Source: Polyangiaceae bacterium
GTDB taxonomy: Bacteria; Myxococcota_A; Polyangia; Polyangiales; Polyangiaceae
Length of the DNA: 64,000 nt
Direction: 5' to 3'
Assembly: GCA_016715885.1 (NCBI GenBank)
Contig: JADJXL010000015.1
Coordinates: 744,001-808,000 of the forward strand
Part shown: positions 1-8,601 of the stretch, piece by piece
How positions within the stretch are numbered: position 1 is the first letter of the stretch
Layout: each line of letters opens with the position of its first letter
Notes under the pieces: generated by a model
The model's database searches: none
What the model saw: only the letters and a program-made list of their open reading frames with translations
What the model was told of the DNA's origin: nothing
Made by a program: the position numbers and the translations under genes

Positions 1-574
1 CGGACTCTTGCGTCGCCTCCCCATTGATGGGTGTTCGACTGAGCCACTCGTAAAGCAGAGTTTTCAAACTGGGACCACTCTCCATTCGCTTCTTCACGCG
101 AGCGAGCGATGGAGACGGCGAACCATCGGAAGATTCCAGCGCCTTGAGAAAACTACCCTCGCGACCCATGGGCAAACGCATGTTGTCTTCGAGTCCTAAA
201 AAAACCTCGATCTCCCGAAGTTGCGCCGATTGAAATCCGCTCGCCGGAATCAGACGATCGCGAAAACCGAGATAATCCCGTGTCGTCAGCGTCTCCATCA
301 CGCGAAAGTGCGGAATCGCTTGTTCGAACAGAGAAACCACGCGACGGAGTGACCGAGCTGCATTCGCAAGCTCGATGTCCGGCACCGGATTTTGACGGAA
401 CACGTTTCGCGCCGTCTCGAGCTCTCGGAGGACGAGCTTGAACCAAAGCTCGTAAACCTGATGAACGACAATGAACACGACCTCGTCGTTCGGTAGAGCG
501 CTCTCGTCGTTTTCGAAGCCGCCCTGCAAAGACAAGAGCTGCTCCGTCTTGATGTAGTCCCAGTAGTTGCGCAT
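1..574 (-). CDS. kynA: Tryptophan 2,3-dioxygenase, 3' end outside window
   Basis: This haem enzyme opens the indole ring of L-tryptophan to N-formylkynurenine, the first step of the kynurenine pathway, in the cytoplasm. I translated the leftward frame from the ATG at 574; it begins MRNYWDYIKTEQLL and stays open to base 1, so about 191 residues are visible out of the roughly 260-290 expected. Family hallmarks are present: VVFIVVHQVYELWFK near residue 35, with the active-site histidine, and FRDRLIPASGFQSAQLRE near residue 115, the Arg/Ser/Gly loop that binds substrate. It lies 90 bases downstream of the MBOAT-lipoprotein operon on the same strand and may be co-transcribed, though nothing shown links the functions. 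The C-terminal end is beyond the window edge. Confidence 0.93.
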   Translation of the reverse strand, partial: MRNYWDYIKTEQLLSLQGGFENDESALPNDEVVFIVVHQVYELWFKLVLRELETARNVFRQNPVPDIELANAARSLRRVVSLFEQAIPHFRVMETLTTRDYLGFRDRLIPASGFQSAQLREIEVFLGLEDNMRLPMGREGSFLKALESSDGSPSPSLARVKKRMESGPSLKTLLYEWLSRTPINGEATQES

Positions 575-664
575 GCCTAGGCGCGCAGTCTACTGCCGAC
601 TCGCAAAAACGGAAGCACGAGCGCACGTATCAAAGTGCGTCGTTCCGTAACGTTTGTGCGGCGA

Positions 665-1282
665 TCACGGCTCGATCATCGTCGCGCCAGGTGGACCGAT
701 GAACACGGGCGGACCGTAACTCCGAAGCTCCGCTCGCTCGTGCTGCATTCCCGCATCCACATCGAGAACGACGATGCCTACATCCGGACAAAACGTCGTC
801 GTGTAGGTCGCTCGCACATCACCCCCACGCTCTTCGATCGTCACGACACAATTCTCGAATCGGCCTGCAGCCACCGTGATCGCTGCGCCTACCGTTTCGA
901 TACGGGAAATCCCACCATGCTCGCCACGCCAAGTCGTTCCAACGGCGAGCGGCGTCTTCAGCACGAACGCGGCCCCTCGATCGACGAAAGCCACGCCCTC
1001 GCGCATGTACGAAAAGTGCCGCGCTCCTCGGGGCACGACGAGCTCACCCTCCGCGGCACTGATGCGTCGAGCTCGCACGATGAGCGTGTCGCGCCGGCCA
1101 TCATCGTTCGTGGTGTCGTAGACCCAGCGATGATCATGAACGATCGGAAAATAGCGCTCGATCGGCAAGCCGGACGAAACACCCACCATGCCGTCGCTCG
1201 GCCGATTTGCAGGCGATGGCGTCGTCGCTTGCCCGCAGGCTGCGACGGCGAAGAGGACCGGACAAACCCACGCAACCTTCAC
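665..1282 (-). CDS. Putative lipoprotein
   Basis: I do not recognise the family. I chose the GTG at 1282 because it overlaps the stop of the upstream gene (GTGA arrangement) and puts a signal sequence directly at the N-terminus: VKVAWVCPVLFAVAAC, with a lipobox (FAVAAC) around Cys16. An upstream ATG at 1309 would add nine residues and lengthen the overlap. The mature part (about 190 residues) has the feel of a secreted beta-rich domain, with a stretch near the middle reading YVPR-like charged strands, but no catalytic motif is visible. It is the last gene of a tightly packed set (MBOAT, lipoprotein, membrane protein, this gene), so a cell-envelope role is likely by context only. Confidence 0.72.
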   Translation of the reverse strand: MKVAWVCPVLFAVAACGQATTPSPANRPSDGMVGVSSGLPIERYFPIVHDHRWVYDTTNDDGRRDTLIVRARRISAAEGELVVPRGARHFSYMREGVAFVDRGAAFVLKTPLAVGTTWRGEHGGISRIETVGAAITVAAGRFENCVVTIEERGGDVRATYTTTFCPDVGIVVLDVDAGMQHERAELRSYGPPVFIGPPGATMIEP

Positions 1283-1650
1283 GGCCCAAGCCGATGCGTG
1301 AAGTACCAAATGGAAAAGAACACGAGCAGGAGCGACGCGATTGCAAGCAAGTATCGCGCGAGCGGATCGGGTTCGAGGCGCCGAAGCAAGTCTTCCGCTG
1401 CTTGTCGAACCGCGGGTTTGGTGGTGGTCGAAATGAGCTTCTGCGCGCCTTCACGGACGCTCAGGTAGTCACCTCGCTCGAACGTTTCGAGCAGTGCATC
1501 GAGCGTCTCGTCACGCGGATATCGCTGCGCAAAAACGGGCACGCCTTCGCGCGGCTTCGCCTTCTTCTTGCGCTTCTTGCGCAGAGCAGCGGCGTCCTTC
1601 GTTTTCTTCGGCGACGCTTGTTCACCCGCTTGTTCGCTCGCTTCGCTCAT
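1279..1650 (-). CDS. Small tail-anchored membrane protein, function unknown
   Basis: The 123-residue product begins with a Ser/Glu/Lys-rich low-complexity segment containing a basic block (RKKRKKKAK, about residues 24-32). A helical stretch with a DALLETFERGDYLSVREGA motif follows, resembling one TPR-like helical pair. A single hydrophobic helix (LLAIASLLLVFFSIWYF) near the C-terminus leaves only a few residues after it. This arrangement suggests a cytoplasmic domain anchored by its tail. It starts 3 bases after the upstream lipoprotein gene and overlaps the downstream gene by 4 bases, so all are probably translated from one mRNA. I know of no assigned function for it. Confidence 0.7.
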   Translation of the reverse strand: MSEASEQAGEQASPKKTKDAAALRKKRKKKAKPREGVPVFAQRYPRDETLDALLETFERGDYLSVREGAQKLISTTTKPAVRQAAEDLLRRLEPDPLARYLLAIASLLLVFFSIWYFTHRLGP

Positions 1651-1653
1651 CCT

Positions 1654-1947
1654 TCACCTGACCGTTCGGTCGAGTTGATCTTGGGGCCGATCTCGCCACG
1701 GAACGAACGGCTCACCCTCACCATGCACGACGCACTGGAGAGCGTCACACGCTGTTCGATAATACGCCTTCCTGCCACATCCGACGGCTTTGTACTTCCC
1801 GCCCCACTCTTCCGCGACGCGAATGTCGTCCTGTGGGCAATCGAGGTCTTTGGCGGCATGCACGCGCACCAGCGGCTCGGCAGCGTTGCGTACCAAGCAA
1901 CCGACCGCGAAGAGAGAAAACAGCGCAAAGAAGAGTTTGTCGCGCAT
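1654..1947 (-). CDS. Small cysteine-containing lipoprotein
   Basis: The 97-residue product has a short signal peptide and lipobox (LFSLFAVGC, Cys17). The mature domain contains paired cysteines in the pattern CPQDDIRV, VGCGRKAYYRTAC and LQCVV. Small lipoproteins with this CP...I.V...GCG...Y.C layout are common in myxobacteria, and the cysteines probably form disulfides in the periplasm. No activity is known to me. It starts 3 bases after the MBOAT gene and ends 3 bases before the next gene, which points to one operon. Confidence 0.72.
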   Translation of the reverse strand: MRDKLFFALFSLFAVGCLVRNAAEPLVRVHAAKDLDCPQDDIRVAEEWGGKYKAVGCGRKAYYRTACDALQCVVHGEGEPFVPWRDRPQDQLDRTVR

Positions 1948-1950
1948 GGC

Positions 1951-3417
1951 TCAGAACTGAAAATACACGAACGGCACGGCATTCACCCCGGCTGCTTCGT
2001 GCAAAACGACCGCGACGACGAAGAGAAGCAGACCCTGCGCCGGCGCAGGCATCATCGAGAAGCGAGCGCGAGCTGCATCGTAGACGGACTTGGGCGTGAA
2101 GTGCGTGGCCAAGGCAAACGCGAGTAGGATCGCGATGATAGGCGGCAAGTTGGGATGGAACGTCGTTCCGGTCGTGATTTGCCGCAGGACGCGCAGCGCG
2201 TGCTCGAACGTTGGTGCTCGAAAGAATACCCACGCCAGGCACACGTAGTGGAACGTGAAGAGCACGCCGATCGGCGCTGGCAAAAGACGCTTCTTCGCCT
2301 GCTTGCCGTCACCTCGCCGCTCGACCGCGCGCGTCACGGCGAGGCCTGCGCCATGCAAGAAGCCCCAGAACACGAACGTCCACGAAGCGCCGTGCCAGAG
2401 GCCTCCGAGGAGCATCGTGAGCATCAAGTTGCGGTACGTGAGCAAGCTCGAACCGCGGTTGCCTCCGAGGGGGATGTACAGGTAGTCGCGGAGCCACGTC
2501 GAAAGCGAAATGTGCCAGCGGCGCCAGAAGTCCGCGAGGTTTGTCGCGATGTACGGCGCGTTGAAGTTCGGGGGGAAACGCACGCCGAGAAGCAGCGCCG
2601 AACCGATCGCGATGTCCGTGTAGCCCGAGAAGTCGCAGTAGATTTGAACGGCGTACGCGTAGACGCCTGCAAGCACTTCCAGCGCGGAAAAGTTCTCCGG
2701 ACGCTCGAAAACGCGATCGACGAGGTGAACGGCGAGTTGATCCGCGAACACGACCTTCTTCAAGAGCCCGATCGCAATGAGGAAGAGCCCCTCGCCACCG
2801 TCCTCACGCGTGAGCACCGGGACTGCTTCGAGCTGCGGGAGCAAATCACGCGGGCGAACGATTGGACCTGCAACCAAATGCGGGAAGAACGCCACGAAGA
2901 GCAGGTACCGGAAGTAGCTGCGATGCGGCGGCATGTCGCGCCGGTACACGTCGATCACGTAACTCATCGACTCGAACGTGAAGAACGAGATGCCGACGGG
3001 CGGAAGCAGCACGCGTAGCGTGTCGCTCGTCGTGACAGGGGCGCCCGTCAGCCACGAAGAGACGACCTCTACATTCTCGATCGCAAAGTTCCAGTACTTG
3101 AAAAACCCCAGAAAACCGAGGTTCAGAACGACGGTGATCGCGAGCAGAAGTTTGCGTCGTGAAGGATCTTCTTGTTTGGCGATCGTACGAGCGAGAAAGT
3201 AATCGACCGTTGACGAGCCGAAGATGAGCGGCAGATAGCGCCAGTTCCACGCGGCATAAAAGCCGTAACTCATCGCCAGGAGGAAGATGATGCGCGGCCA
3301 CGACGCGAGCAGTCGTCCGCTTGCGGTGCCGAACGAAGGGCGCAGCGTCGCCAGCGACCATGACCCGACAAACGCGACCGCGAAAAAAACCGCGTACTCG
3401 ATGCTGATGAAGTTCAC
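1951..3417 (-). CDS. MBOAT-family O-acyltransferase
   Basis: A polytopic membrane acyltransferase of the AlgI/DltB type, which moves an acyl group across the membrane for attachment to a polysaccharide or other extracytoplasmic acceptor. I start it at the GTG at 3417 (VNFISIEYAVFF), giving 488 residues, the usual length; a start further upstream would run into the divergent gene. Visible MBOAT signatures are YCDFSGYTDIAIGSALLLG near the middle, NLADFWRRWHISLSTWLRDY, and LGGLWHGASWTFVFWGFLHG with the conserved active-site His. It heads a leftward set with two lipoproteins and a tail-anchored protein. No AlgJ/AlgX-like SGNH partner is nearby, so the acceptor cannot be named. Confidence 0.9.
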   Translation of the reverse strand: MNFISIEYAVFFAVAFVGSWSLATLRPSFGTASGRLLASWPRIIFLLAMSYGFYAAWNWRYLPLIFGSSTVDYFLARTIAKQEDPSRRKLLLAITVVLNLGFLGFFKYWNFAIENVEVVSSWLTGAPVTTSDTLRVLLPPVGISFFTFESMSYVIDVYRRDMPPHRSYFRYLLFVAFFPHLVAGPIVRPRDLLPQLEAVPVLTREDGGEGLFLIAIGLLKKVVFADQLAVHLVDRVFERPENFSALEVLAGVYAYAVQIYCDFSGYTDIAIGSALLLGVRFPPNFNAPYIATNLADFWRRWHISLSTWLRDYLYIPLGGNRGSSLLTYRNLMLTMLLGGLWHGASWTFVFWGFLHGAGLAVTRAVERRGDGKQAKKRLLPAPIGVLFTFHYVCLAWVFFRAPTFEHALRVLRQITTGTTFHPNLPPIIAILLAFALATHFTPKSVYDAARARFSMMPAPAQGLLLFVVAVVLHEAAGVNAVPFVYFQF

Positions 3418-3468
3418 GCGAGGGCCGCATGTTGAACGGCGCGGGCGGTCGTGCCAAGAATCAGAACG

Positions 3469-4020
3469 ATGTTTGCACGCCTGATCGTCGGGATCTTCAA
3501 AGGGCTCGTCGTCGGCGGGCTCATTGGTTTTGGCCTTTTGAAGCTGGGACTCGGCGTATTCACGCCCTGGTCCGTTCTCGCGTTTGTCTTTGCTGCCGTG
3601 ACGGGGATCGTGATCGGCTTGGTTGCTGGCAAACCGATCTGGGCGAAAGACGCGAAAATCGAAGCCGGGATGAAAGCGGCCGTGGGTGCGCTGCTCGGCG
3701 CTGGCCTCATGGCAATCCTGCAAAAATGGATGCCGGGGACGGTGCCGAACGATCTCGCCACCGCGCTCGGTGCTGCCGCCACAGACATTCCCATCAAGTC
3801 GTTTTCCGTGACGTCGCTGGCCATCGTCGCGGCCCTCCTCGGTGGCTTCTACGACGCTGACAACACGCCGGAAGCCGACGAAAAGCGTGCGGAAGTCGTG
3901 GAGAACGTTTCACGAAAAGCCGATGCCAAGAAACGCATCGCGGCGTCGAGTGATCAAGAAGAGCTCGGGCTCGAGGACGAAGAGAGTCAGTCGGCAAGCG
4001 ACAAAAAGGCGAAAAAGTAG
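3469..4020 (+). CDS. Membrane protein with charged tail, function unknown
   Basis: About 183 residues. The first two thirds hold several Gly/Ala-rich hydrophobic helices (LIVGIFKGLVVGGLIGFGLL, WSVLAFVFAAVTGIVIGLVAG, a third around residues 70-85 and a fourth near SLAIVAALLGGFY). The last 50 residues are very charged and probably cytoplasmic (RKADAKKRIAASS, then an acidic run and a lysine-rich end). I prefer the ATG at 3469; a GTG at 3451 in the same frame is possible. It is transcribed away from the MBOAT gene and ends 3 bases before the deacetylase gene, so the two probably form an operon. No family recognised. Confidence 0.7.
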   Translation: MFARLIVGIFKGLVVGGLIGFGLLKLGLGVFTPWSVLAFVFAAVTGIVIGLVAGKPIWAKDAKIEAGMKAAVGALLGAGLMAILQKWMPGTVPNDLATALGAAATDIPIKSFSVTSLAIVAALLGGFYDADNTPEADEKRAEVVENVSRKADAKKRIAASSDQEELGLEDEESQSASDKKAKK

Positions 4021-4023
4021 CCC

Positions 4024-4818
4024 GTGCCGGTTGCGCGGATCCTGTTTTACACGGCAACCATCGGCGCCCTCGCGCTCGTCGCTCGTTCGCTCCTGATCGC
4101 TCCCGTACCCACGTGGGTCACGATCTCCGTGCTCGCGGCGTACGTCACGCTGCTTCTCTTGGGCGTGTTTTTCCTGCGACTCCAAATGTTCGTCGATGCG
4201 GTTTGTCACGGAACGGATGACGCCCGCGGTGTCGCCCTCACGTTCGACGACGGACCTTGCCCCATCCACACGCCCCAAGTGCTCGACATGCTCGATCGCG
4301 CTGGCGTCAAAGCAACGTTCTTCGTCATTGGCTACAAGGCCGAGGCACACCCGGACATCGTGCGTGACATCGTGAAGCGCGGGCATGTCGTCGGCTCGCA
4401 CGGATACGCGCATAGCCGAGCCTTTTCGATGCTCTCCAAAGCCGCCGTACGTCGCGACATCGAACGATCACTCGTTTGCATCGAAACGATTACCGGCTCG
4501 CGCCCGGCGCTCTTTCGGCCACCCATCGGGCACACCAACCCGCGCATTGCAAAAGTCGTGGAAGAGCTCGACTTGATCGTCGTTGGCTGGTCCGTCCGCG
4601 CACTCGACGGAGTCGCATCGGCAGATCCGGATCGCGTTGCGGGACGCGTGGTCCCGAAGCTCGAAGACGGTGCCATCGTGCTGCTTCACGACGCTGCAGA
4701 ACACGATGATCGCACGCCTGCAAGCATCGAAGCTTTGCCCAAGATCCTCGACGCGATGGACCGGAAAAACCTGGTTGGCGTGACCGTCACGTCGCTGATG
4801 GAGCAATCGGAAGCGTAA
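4024..4818 (+). CDS. Polysaccharide deacetylase (NodB family)
   Basis: Carbohydrate esterase 4 enzymes remove N- or O-acetyl groups from chitin-like polymers, peptidoglycan or exopolysaccharide. The N-terminus carries two hydrophobic helices (about residues 3-20 and 25-55), so the enzyme is probably membrane anchored with its catalytic domain outside the cytoplasm. Motif 1 is LTFDDGPCP near residue 72 (the first Asp of DD as base, the second for metal binding). Motif 2 is SHGYAHS near residue 125 with the H-x3-H metal ligands. RPPIGHTNP (motif 3) and ILLHD-like VLLHDA (motif 5) follow. The start is a GTG 3 bases after the upstream gene. The 3' end overlaps the convergent histidine kinase gene by 32 bases. 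Confidence 0.92.
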   Translation: MPVARILFYTATIGALALVARSLLIAPVPTWVTISVLAAYVTLLLLGVFFLRLQMFVDAVCHGTDDARGVALTFDDGPCPIHTPQVLDMLDRAGVKATFFVIGYKAEAHPDIVRDIVKRGHVVGSHGYAHSRAFSMLSKAAVRRDIERSLVCIETITGSRPALFRPPIGHTNPRIAKVVEELDLIVVGWSVRALDGVASADPDRVAGRVVPKLEDGAIVLLHDAAEHDDRTPASIEALPKILDAMDRKNLVGVTVTSLMEQSEA

Positions 4819-5923
4819 ACACGAACCGTGCTCCGACCGAGCCTTCTTCGAGGGCGATGGTGCCACCCGCACCTTCGAGCAGCCCGCGACAAACCGCGAG
4901 CCCGAGCCCTGTTCCCTTGCCGATTTCCTTCGTCGTCGTGAACGGCTCGAACAGGCGATCACGAATTTCAGGTGCGACGCCTGGTCCGTTGTCTTCGATC
5001 TCCACGCGTACGCCCTTGGACGAACGCGACGCACGAATGTCGATGCGACCCGCAGCAGACGGCACGGCATCTGCCGCGTTGAGCAGCAAGTTCAGGAGCA
5101 CTTGCACGAGGTGTTCTTCGGACAGCGTCACGAGCGGCAGGTCACGCTCCACATCGAGTCGAATCTCGACGTCGCGCATGGCCTTTTGAGGTCCAAGCAA
5201 TGCGCGCGCCGTATCGATCGCTTGCTCGATCGATCCGGGCGTATCCACGGTCCCCGCTTCGTTCGACGCTGTTGCGGGACGAGCGAAGTCGAGCAAGTCG
5301 CGCAAGATGCGATGGATACGCTCGGTCTCGCGCTTCATGCGCCCGAGAAAATCCTTCTGTTCGGCTTCGTCGAGGCCGCCGGCGAGCAAGATGTCTTCCA
5401 GGCCCAAAATGGCGGCGATCGGATTGCCAATCTCGTGCGCGAGTCCCGCTGCCAATCGTCCCACGGAAGCGAGACGTTCGGAGCGTACGAGGCGAGCTTG
5501 GGCCTGCTCGAGCTCCTTCGCATAGCGCGTGGCTTCATCGATTTTCGCGCGGAGTTTTTCTTCGTCGGCCCGCAGCCGTTCGGTCATCTGCGACAAACTC
5601 GTGCCCAGGGCCGACAGCTCACGCGCGCCTCCGCGGGGCACTTCGAGCCGCCGAGCACCGTCGGCAACGCGGGCTGCTGCGCGCGAAAGTTTTTCGATGG
5701 GATCGACGACGAGGCGTGTCATCGCGATGTACATGAAGACGAGCAAGCCGAGCGCGAAGATGCCCATGTAGAGCGCAAGCAGTCGCATGAGCGGCGCGCT
5801 TGGAATGACGCCCGCCATGCTGGCTCGCGTGAGGCTTGCGACGGCGAAGAACAAAGGCAGGAACGCCAGAACGAGGAGCGTGGCGAGGGCGATGAGGAGC
5901 TGGAGCCTGATGCCGGGGCGCAC
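4787..5923 (-). CDS. Membrane sensor histidine kinase with HAMP domain
   Basis: A two-component sensor that autophosphorylates on His and passes the phosphate to a response regulator. There are two hydrophobic helices (about residues 8-30 and 45-67), a HAMP linker (VVDPIEKLSRAAARVADG), a coiled-coil stretch, the H-box LAAGLAHEIGNPIAAILG with the phospho-acceptor near residue 161, and the ATP-binding N, G1, F and G2 boxes (LLNLLLNAADAV, EDNGPGV, FEPFTTTKEIGKGTGLGLAV). The segment between the helices is very short, so it probably senses the membrane or intracellular cues rather than a periplasmic ligand. No response regulator is adjacent, so the partner is encoded elsewhere. The start is a GTG. 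It is divergent from the diguanylate cyclase gene 74 bases away. Confidence 0.92.
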   Translation of the reverse strand: MRPGIRLQLLIALATLLVLAFLPLFFAVASLTRASMAGVIPSAPLMRLLALYMGIFALGLLVFMYIAMTRLVVDPIEKLSRAAARVADGARRLEVPRGGARELSALGTSLSQMTERLRADEEKLRAKIDEATRYAKELEQAQARLVRSERLASVGRLAAGLAHEIGNPIAAILGLEDILLAGGLDEAEQKDFLGRMKRETERIHRILRDLLDFARPATASNEAGTVDTPGSIEQAIDTARALLGPQKAMRDVEIRLDVERDLPLVTLSEEHLVQVLLNLLLNAADAVPSAAGRIDIRASRSSKGVRVEIEDNGPGVAPEIRDRLFEPFTTTKEIGKGTGLGLAVCRGLLEGAGGTIALEEGSVGARFVFTLPIAPSAT

Positions 5924-5997
5924 GCGCGCAGCTTATCCCGATTGTCCAAGAACTGGGCCATGCGCGAGCCCTTCTGATACGGCCCGATGCAGCAAGC

Positions 5998-8148
5998 ATG
6001 GCCGCCCTCGCGCACTCCCTGCTCCAACTTGGTCGCGTGACGTTCACCGCGATCGTGTCGCTCGCGCTCGCTGCTTTCGTGGTGTTTTCGACGGCGACGT
6101 CGACGCCGCTGTGGGCAGAAGCGATGGCCGGCGCGGTGCTCTTCACGATGGTTGCGGCGCGCGTATCGAGGCGAGCGCAGGCGATCGACGGCACGTTCAG
6201 ACACGACCTCGAAGTGGGCATGCTCTTCGTCGTGCTCGTCTACGCGATCGTGACGCGTGGCGACGGCAAGCTCGACGGTGCGCTGTATCCGCTCGTGTAC
6301 GTGTGCGTGGGGCTCGTGAGCGCGTTTGCGCGACCCGCAGCGGCCGTGGGCGGTGTGCTCTTCGCACTCGGCCTCGACGCAGCTCTACGTTACTGGGGCA
6401 TGCGCCACGGCAGCGTCACGCGCTTCATCTACGCCGGCGCGTTCATGACCATCTTCGCGTCGCTGAATGCGCTCGTGTTGCGCGGTGAAATCAGCCGCGT
6501 ACGCCGAGCACTCGAAGCACGCGTCAAGGTCGAGGTGGACAAACTGCGCGACGATGCGCGGAGTTATCGTCTCCACACGCCGGCGAATGCGCGTGTCGTT
6601 GTGCGATCCAACGAAGATGAACGACTCGTTCGTTCGGGCGTGGAAGAAATTCATCAATCGGTCCTGTTTGCGCTCAGGCTGCTCCGTCAAGCGATGGACC
6701 TGCACACGGCCGTGCTGCTTTGGCAAAACGATGCGGGCACGCAACTGCGCGTGAGTGAGCTTTCGACCGACGATCCGAACGTCGTCGAAGGCCCGTTTCT
6801 CGCGGGCGATGGAATCTTCGGCGCGACGATCACGCAGCAGTCGACGGTGTCGCTCAGCAAGCTCAAGCCCAGCTACAAGCTGCCGTATTACGTGGGCCCA
6901 TGCCCCGTGCGCTCGGTCCTCGCGCTGCCGGTGTTCGAACACGACGCGCTTCGAGGCGTGCTCGTCATCGATCGCAAGTCGGACAAACCTTTCGATGCGC
7001 GTGAAGAAGAGCTTGCTAGAGAGGCTTGTCGTTACGCAGTGCGTTCGATTCAGAACGAACGCGTCTTCGTGCAGCTCGAACGAGCGAAGGTCGAGCAGGG
7101 CAAGTTGTATCGAGCCGTCGAGCAACTGAATGCGGCGATCAGCGAATCGGAGGTCGTCGATGCGGGTCTTCGCAGTGCACGCGAAATCACGAGCGTCGAC
7201 TTTGCTGCGGTGACGCTTTACGACGAAGCCCGCAAGACGCACGAGATTCGCGCCGTGAGTGGTAGCGATGAGCCGGGTTTGGTGGGCGAGTCTTTCCGGA
7301 CGAACTCGGGTCTCGTCTCGATGGCGCTCGAGAACAAGCATCCGCTTCCGCTGCGCGGGGAATACGACGAGAAGCGTCAGGTGGTGTTCACACGCAACGT
7401 CACGCCGCCGAACATGCCCTCGATCATCGTGCTGCCGATGCTGGTGCACGATCGACCGCTCGGTACGCTCGTGCTCGGTTCGCGTCGTCCACGCGCGTTC
7501 GGCGATGCAGCGCGCAGCATGTTGGAAGTGCTCTCGAGTCACGTGGCGGTGTCGCTCGCCAACGCTCGCATGATGCGGCGCCTCGAAGAGCTCGCGACGC
7601 TCGATGGGCTCACGGGCTTGCTCAACAAGCGAGCGATGCTCGAGGTTGCCGATCAGAAGATCAAGGCAGCCAAGCGGTTTGGTCGCAAGCTCAGCGTGCT
7701 CGTGACCGACATCGATCACTTCAAGAAGGTCAACGACACACACGGGCACGATGCAGGCGATGTCGTCATCAAGGGTCTTGGCGAGATTCTGCGTCGACAA
7801 AGGCGATCGACGGATGCGATCGCTCGATTTGGCGGCGAGGAATTCGTGGTCATTTGCGAAGAGACGGATGCGCGAGGTGCGGAGCTGCTTGCGGAGCGCG
7901 TGCGTGTCGAGCTTGGCAAGACGACATTTCATGCGCCGAAGGTGGGAGCCGATGGTCAGCCGGTGACGATTCGCGTGACGTGTTCGATTGGTGTCGCGAC
8001 GTTTCCCGAAGCTGGGGACACGTGGGAAGATTTGTTCAAGGCAGCGGATGAAGCGCTCTATGTGTCGAAGCGCTCGGGCCGAAATCGAGTCACGGTGTAC
8101 GCATCGACGCAGCGCGCTCCGAGCTCGAAGGCGCAGCATGCGGCGTGA
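5998..8148 (+). CDS. Membrane diguanylate cyclase with two GAF domains
   Basis: Makes cyclic di-GMP from two GTP, the second messenger that switches cells between motile and sessile states. Layout: hydrophobic N-terminal region (about residues 10-165, five or so helices), a short coiled coil, GAF domain 1 (about 205-350), GAF domain 2 (about 370-525) and the GGDEF domain (about 545-700). The active site reads GGEEF near residue 612, with the preceding DIDHFKKVNDTHGHDAGD substrate loop. An RxxD inhibitory site (RSTD) lies five residues before GGEEF, so product feedback is expected. The two GAF domains could bind small molecules or cyclic nucleotides; their ligands are unknown. It is divergent from the histidine kinase gene. 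Confidence 0.94.
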   Translation: MAALAHSLLQLGRVTFTAIVSLALAAFVVFSTATSTPLWAEAMAGAVLFTMVAARVSRRAQAIDGTFRHDLEVGMLFVVLVYAIVTRGDGKLDGALYPLVYVCVGLVSAFARPAAAVGGVLFALGLDAALRYWGMRHGSVTRFIYAGAFMTIFASLNALVLRGEISRVRRALEARVKVEVDKLRDDARSYRLHTPANARVVVRSNEDERLVRSGVEEIHQSVLFALRLLRQAMDLHTAVLLWQNDAGTQLRVSELSTDDPNVVEGPFLAGDGIFGATITQQSTVSLSKLKPSYKLPYYVGPCPVRSVLALPVFEHDALRGVLVIDRKSDKPFDAREEELAREACRYAVRSIQNERVFVQLERAKVEQGKLYRAVEQLNAAISESEVVDAGLRSAREITSVDFAAVTLYDEARKTHEIRAVSGSDEPGLVGESFRTNSGLVSMALENKHPLPLRGEYDEKRQVVFTRNVTPPNMPSIIVLPMLVHDRPLGTLVLGSRRPRAFGDAARSMLEVLSSHVAVSLANARMMRRLEELATLDGLTGLLNKRAMLEVADQKIKAAKRFGRKLSVLVTDIDHFKKVNDTHGHDAGDVVIKGLGEILRRQRRSTDAIARFGGEEFVVICEETDARGAELLAERVRVELGKTTFHAPKVGADGQPVTIRVTCSIGVATFPEAGDTWEDLFKAADEALYVSKRSGRNRVTVYASTQRAPSSKAQHAA

Positions 8149-8199
8149 AGCGGCGTAACGCTTGCGGGCACGGTGGCGTAGGCGCATACACTCGATGTC

Positions 8200-8574
8200 A
8201 TGGGAACGCGCGACGATCAGGACGACAGGGACGAAGCCGAGCGAGCGAAGCAGCATTTCGTGCAGGGGTTGGGGCTTCTATTTCGAGCGGCTGGGGAAGC
8301 GGCCGAGGGGCTTCGGAAGGGCATCGACAAGAGTGAAGTGGGCAAGCAGCTCGATGTTGCGGGGCGTGAGCTTTACCGCGCGGCCAATCACGTCGTGAGT
8401 CGACTGGGGACGGAAGTCTTTTTTGGTCCGAACAAGGACAAGGAAAAGAAAGACGACGAGGACAAGAAGTGGGGAGATGATCCGCCGCGATATGCGCCTG
8501 GGGAAAAACCGAAGGGACCGACGAAGGAGGACCCTGGTTTTCGCATTGCGACGGACGACGACGAACCGAAATGA
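8200..8574 (+). CDS. Small charged protein, function unknown
   Basis: The 124-residue product has an amphipathic helical N-terminal half (AKQHFVQGLGLLFRAAGEAA, then ELYRAANHVVSRLG) and a disordered, highly charged C-terminal half rich in Lys, Asp and Pro (KDKEKKDDEDKKWGDD). The helical half resembles short proteins that associate with a membrane surface or another protein, but I recognise no family. The ATG is 51 bases after the diguanylate cyclase gene on the same strand. A large hairpin repeat follows its stop codon. Confidence 0.62.
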   Translation: MGTRDDQDDRDEAERAKQHFVQGLGLLFRAAGEAAEGLRKGIDKSEVGKQLDVAGRELYRAANHVVSRLGTEVFFGPNKDKEKKDDEDKKWGDDPPRYAPGEKPKGPTKEDPGFRIATDDDEPK

Positions 8575-8601
8575 GGAATCGGTTTCACTGAAGGGGAGCC
8601 C

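Noticed and set aside
6385..8256. A long minus-strand frame opposite the diguanylate cyclase
   Set aside because: Composition is Arg/His/Ser-rich without domains, while the plus strand has intact GAF and GGDEF motifs.
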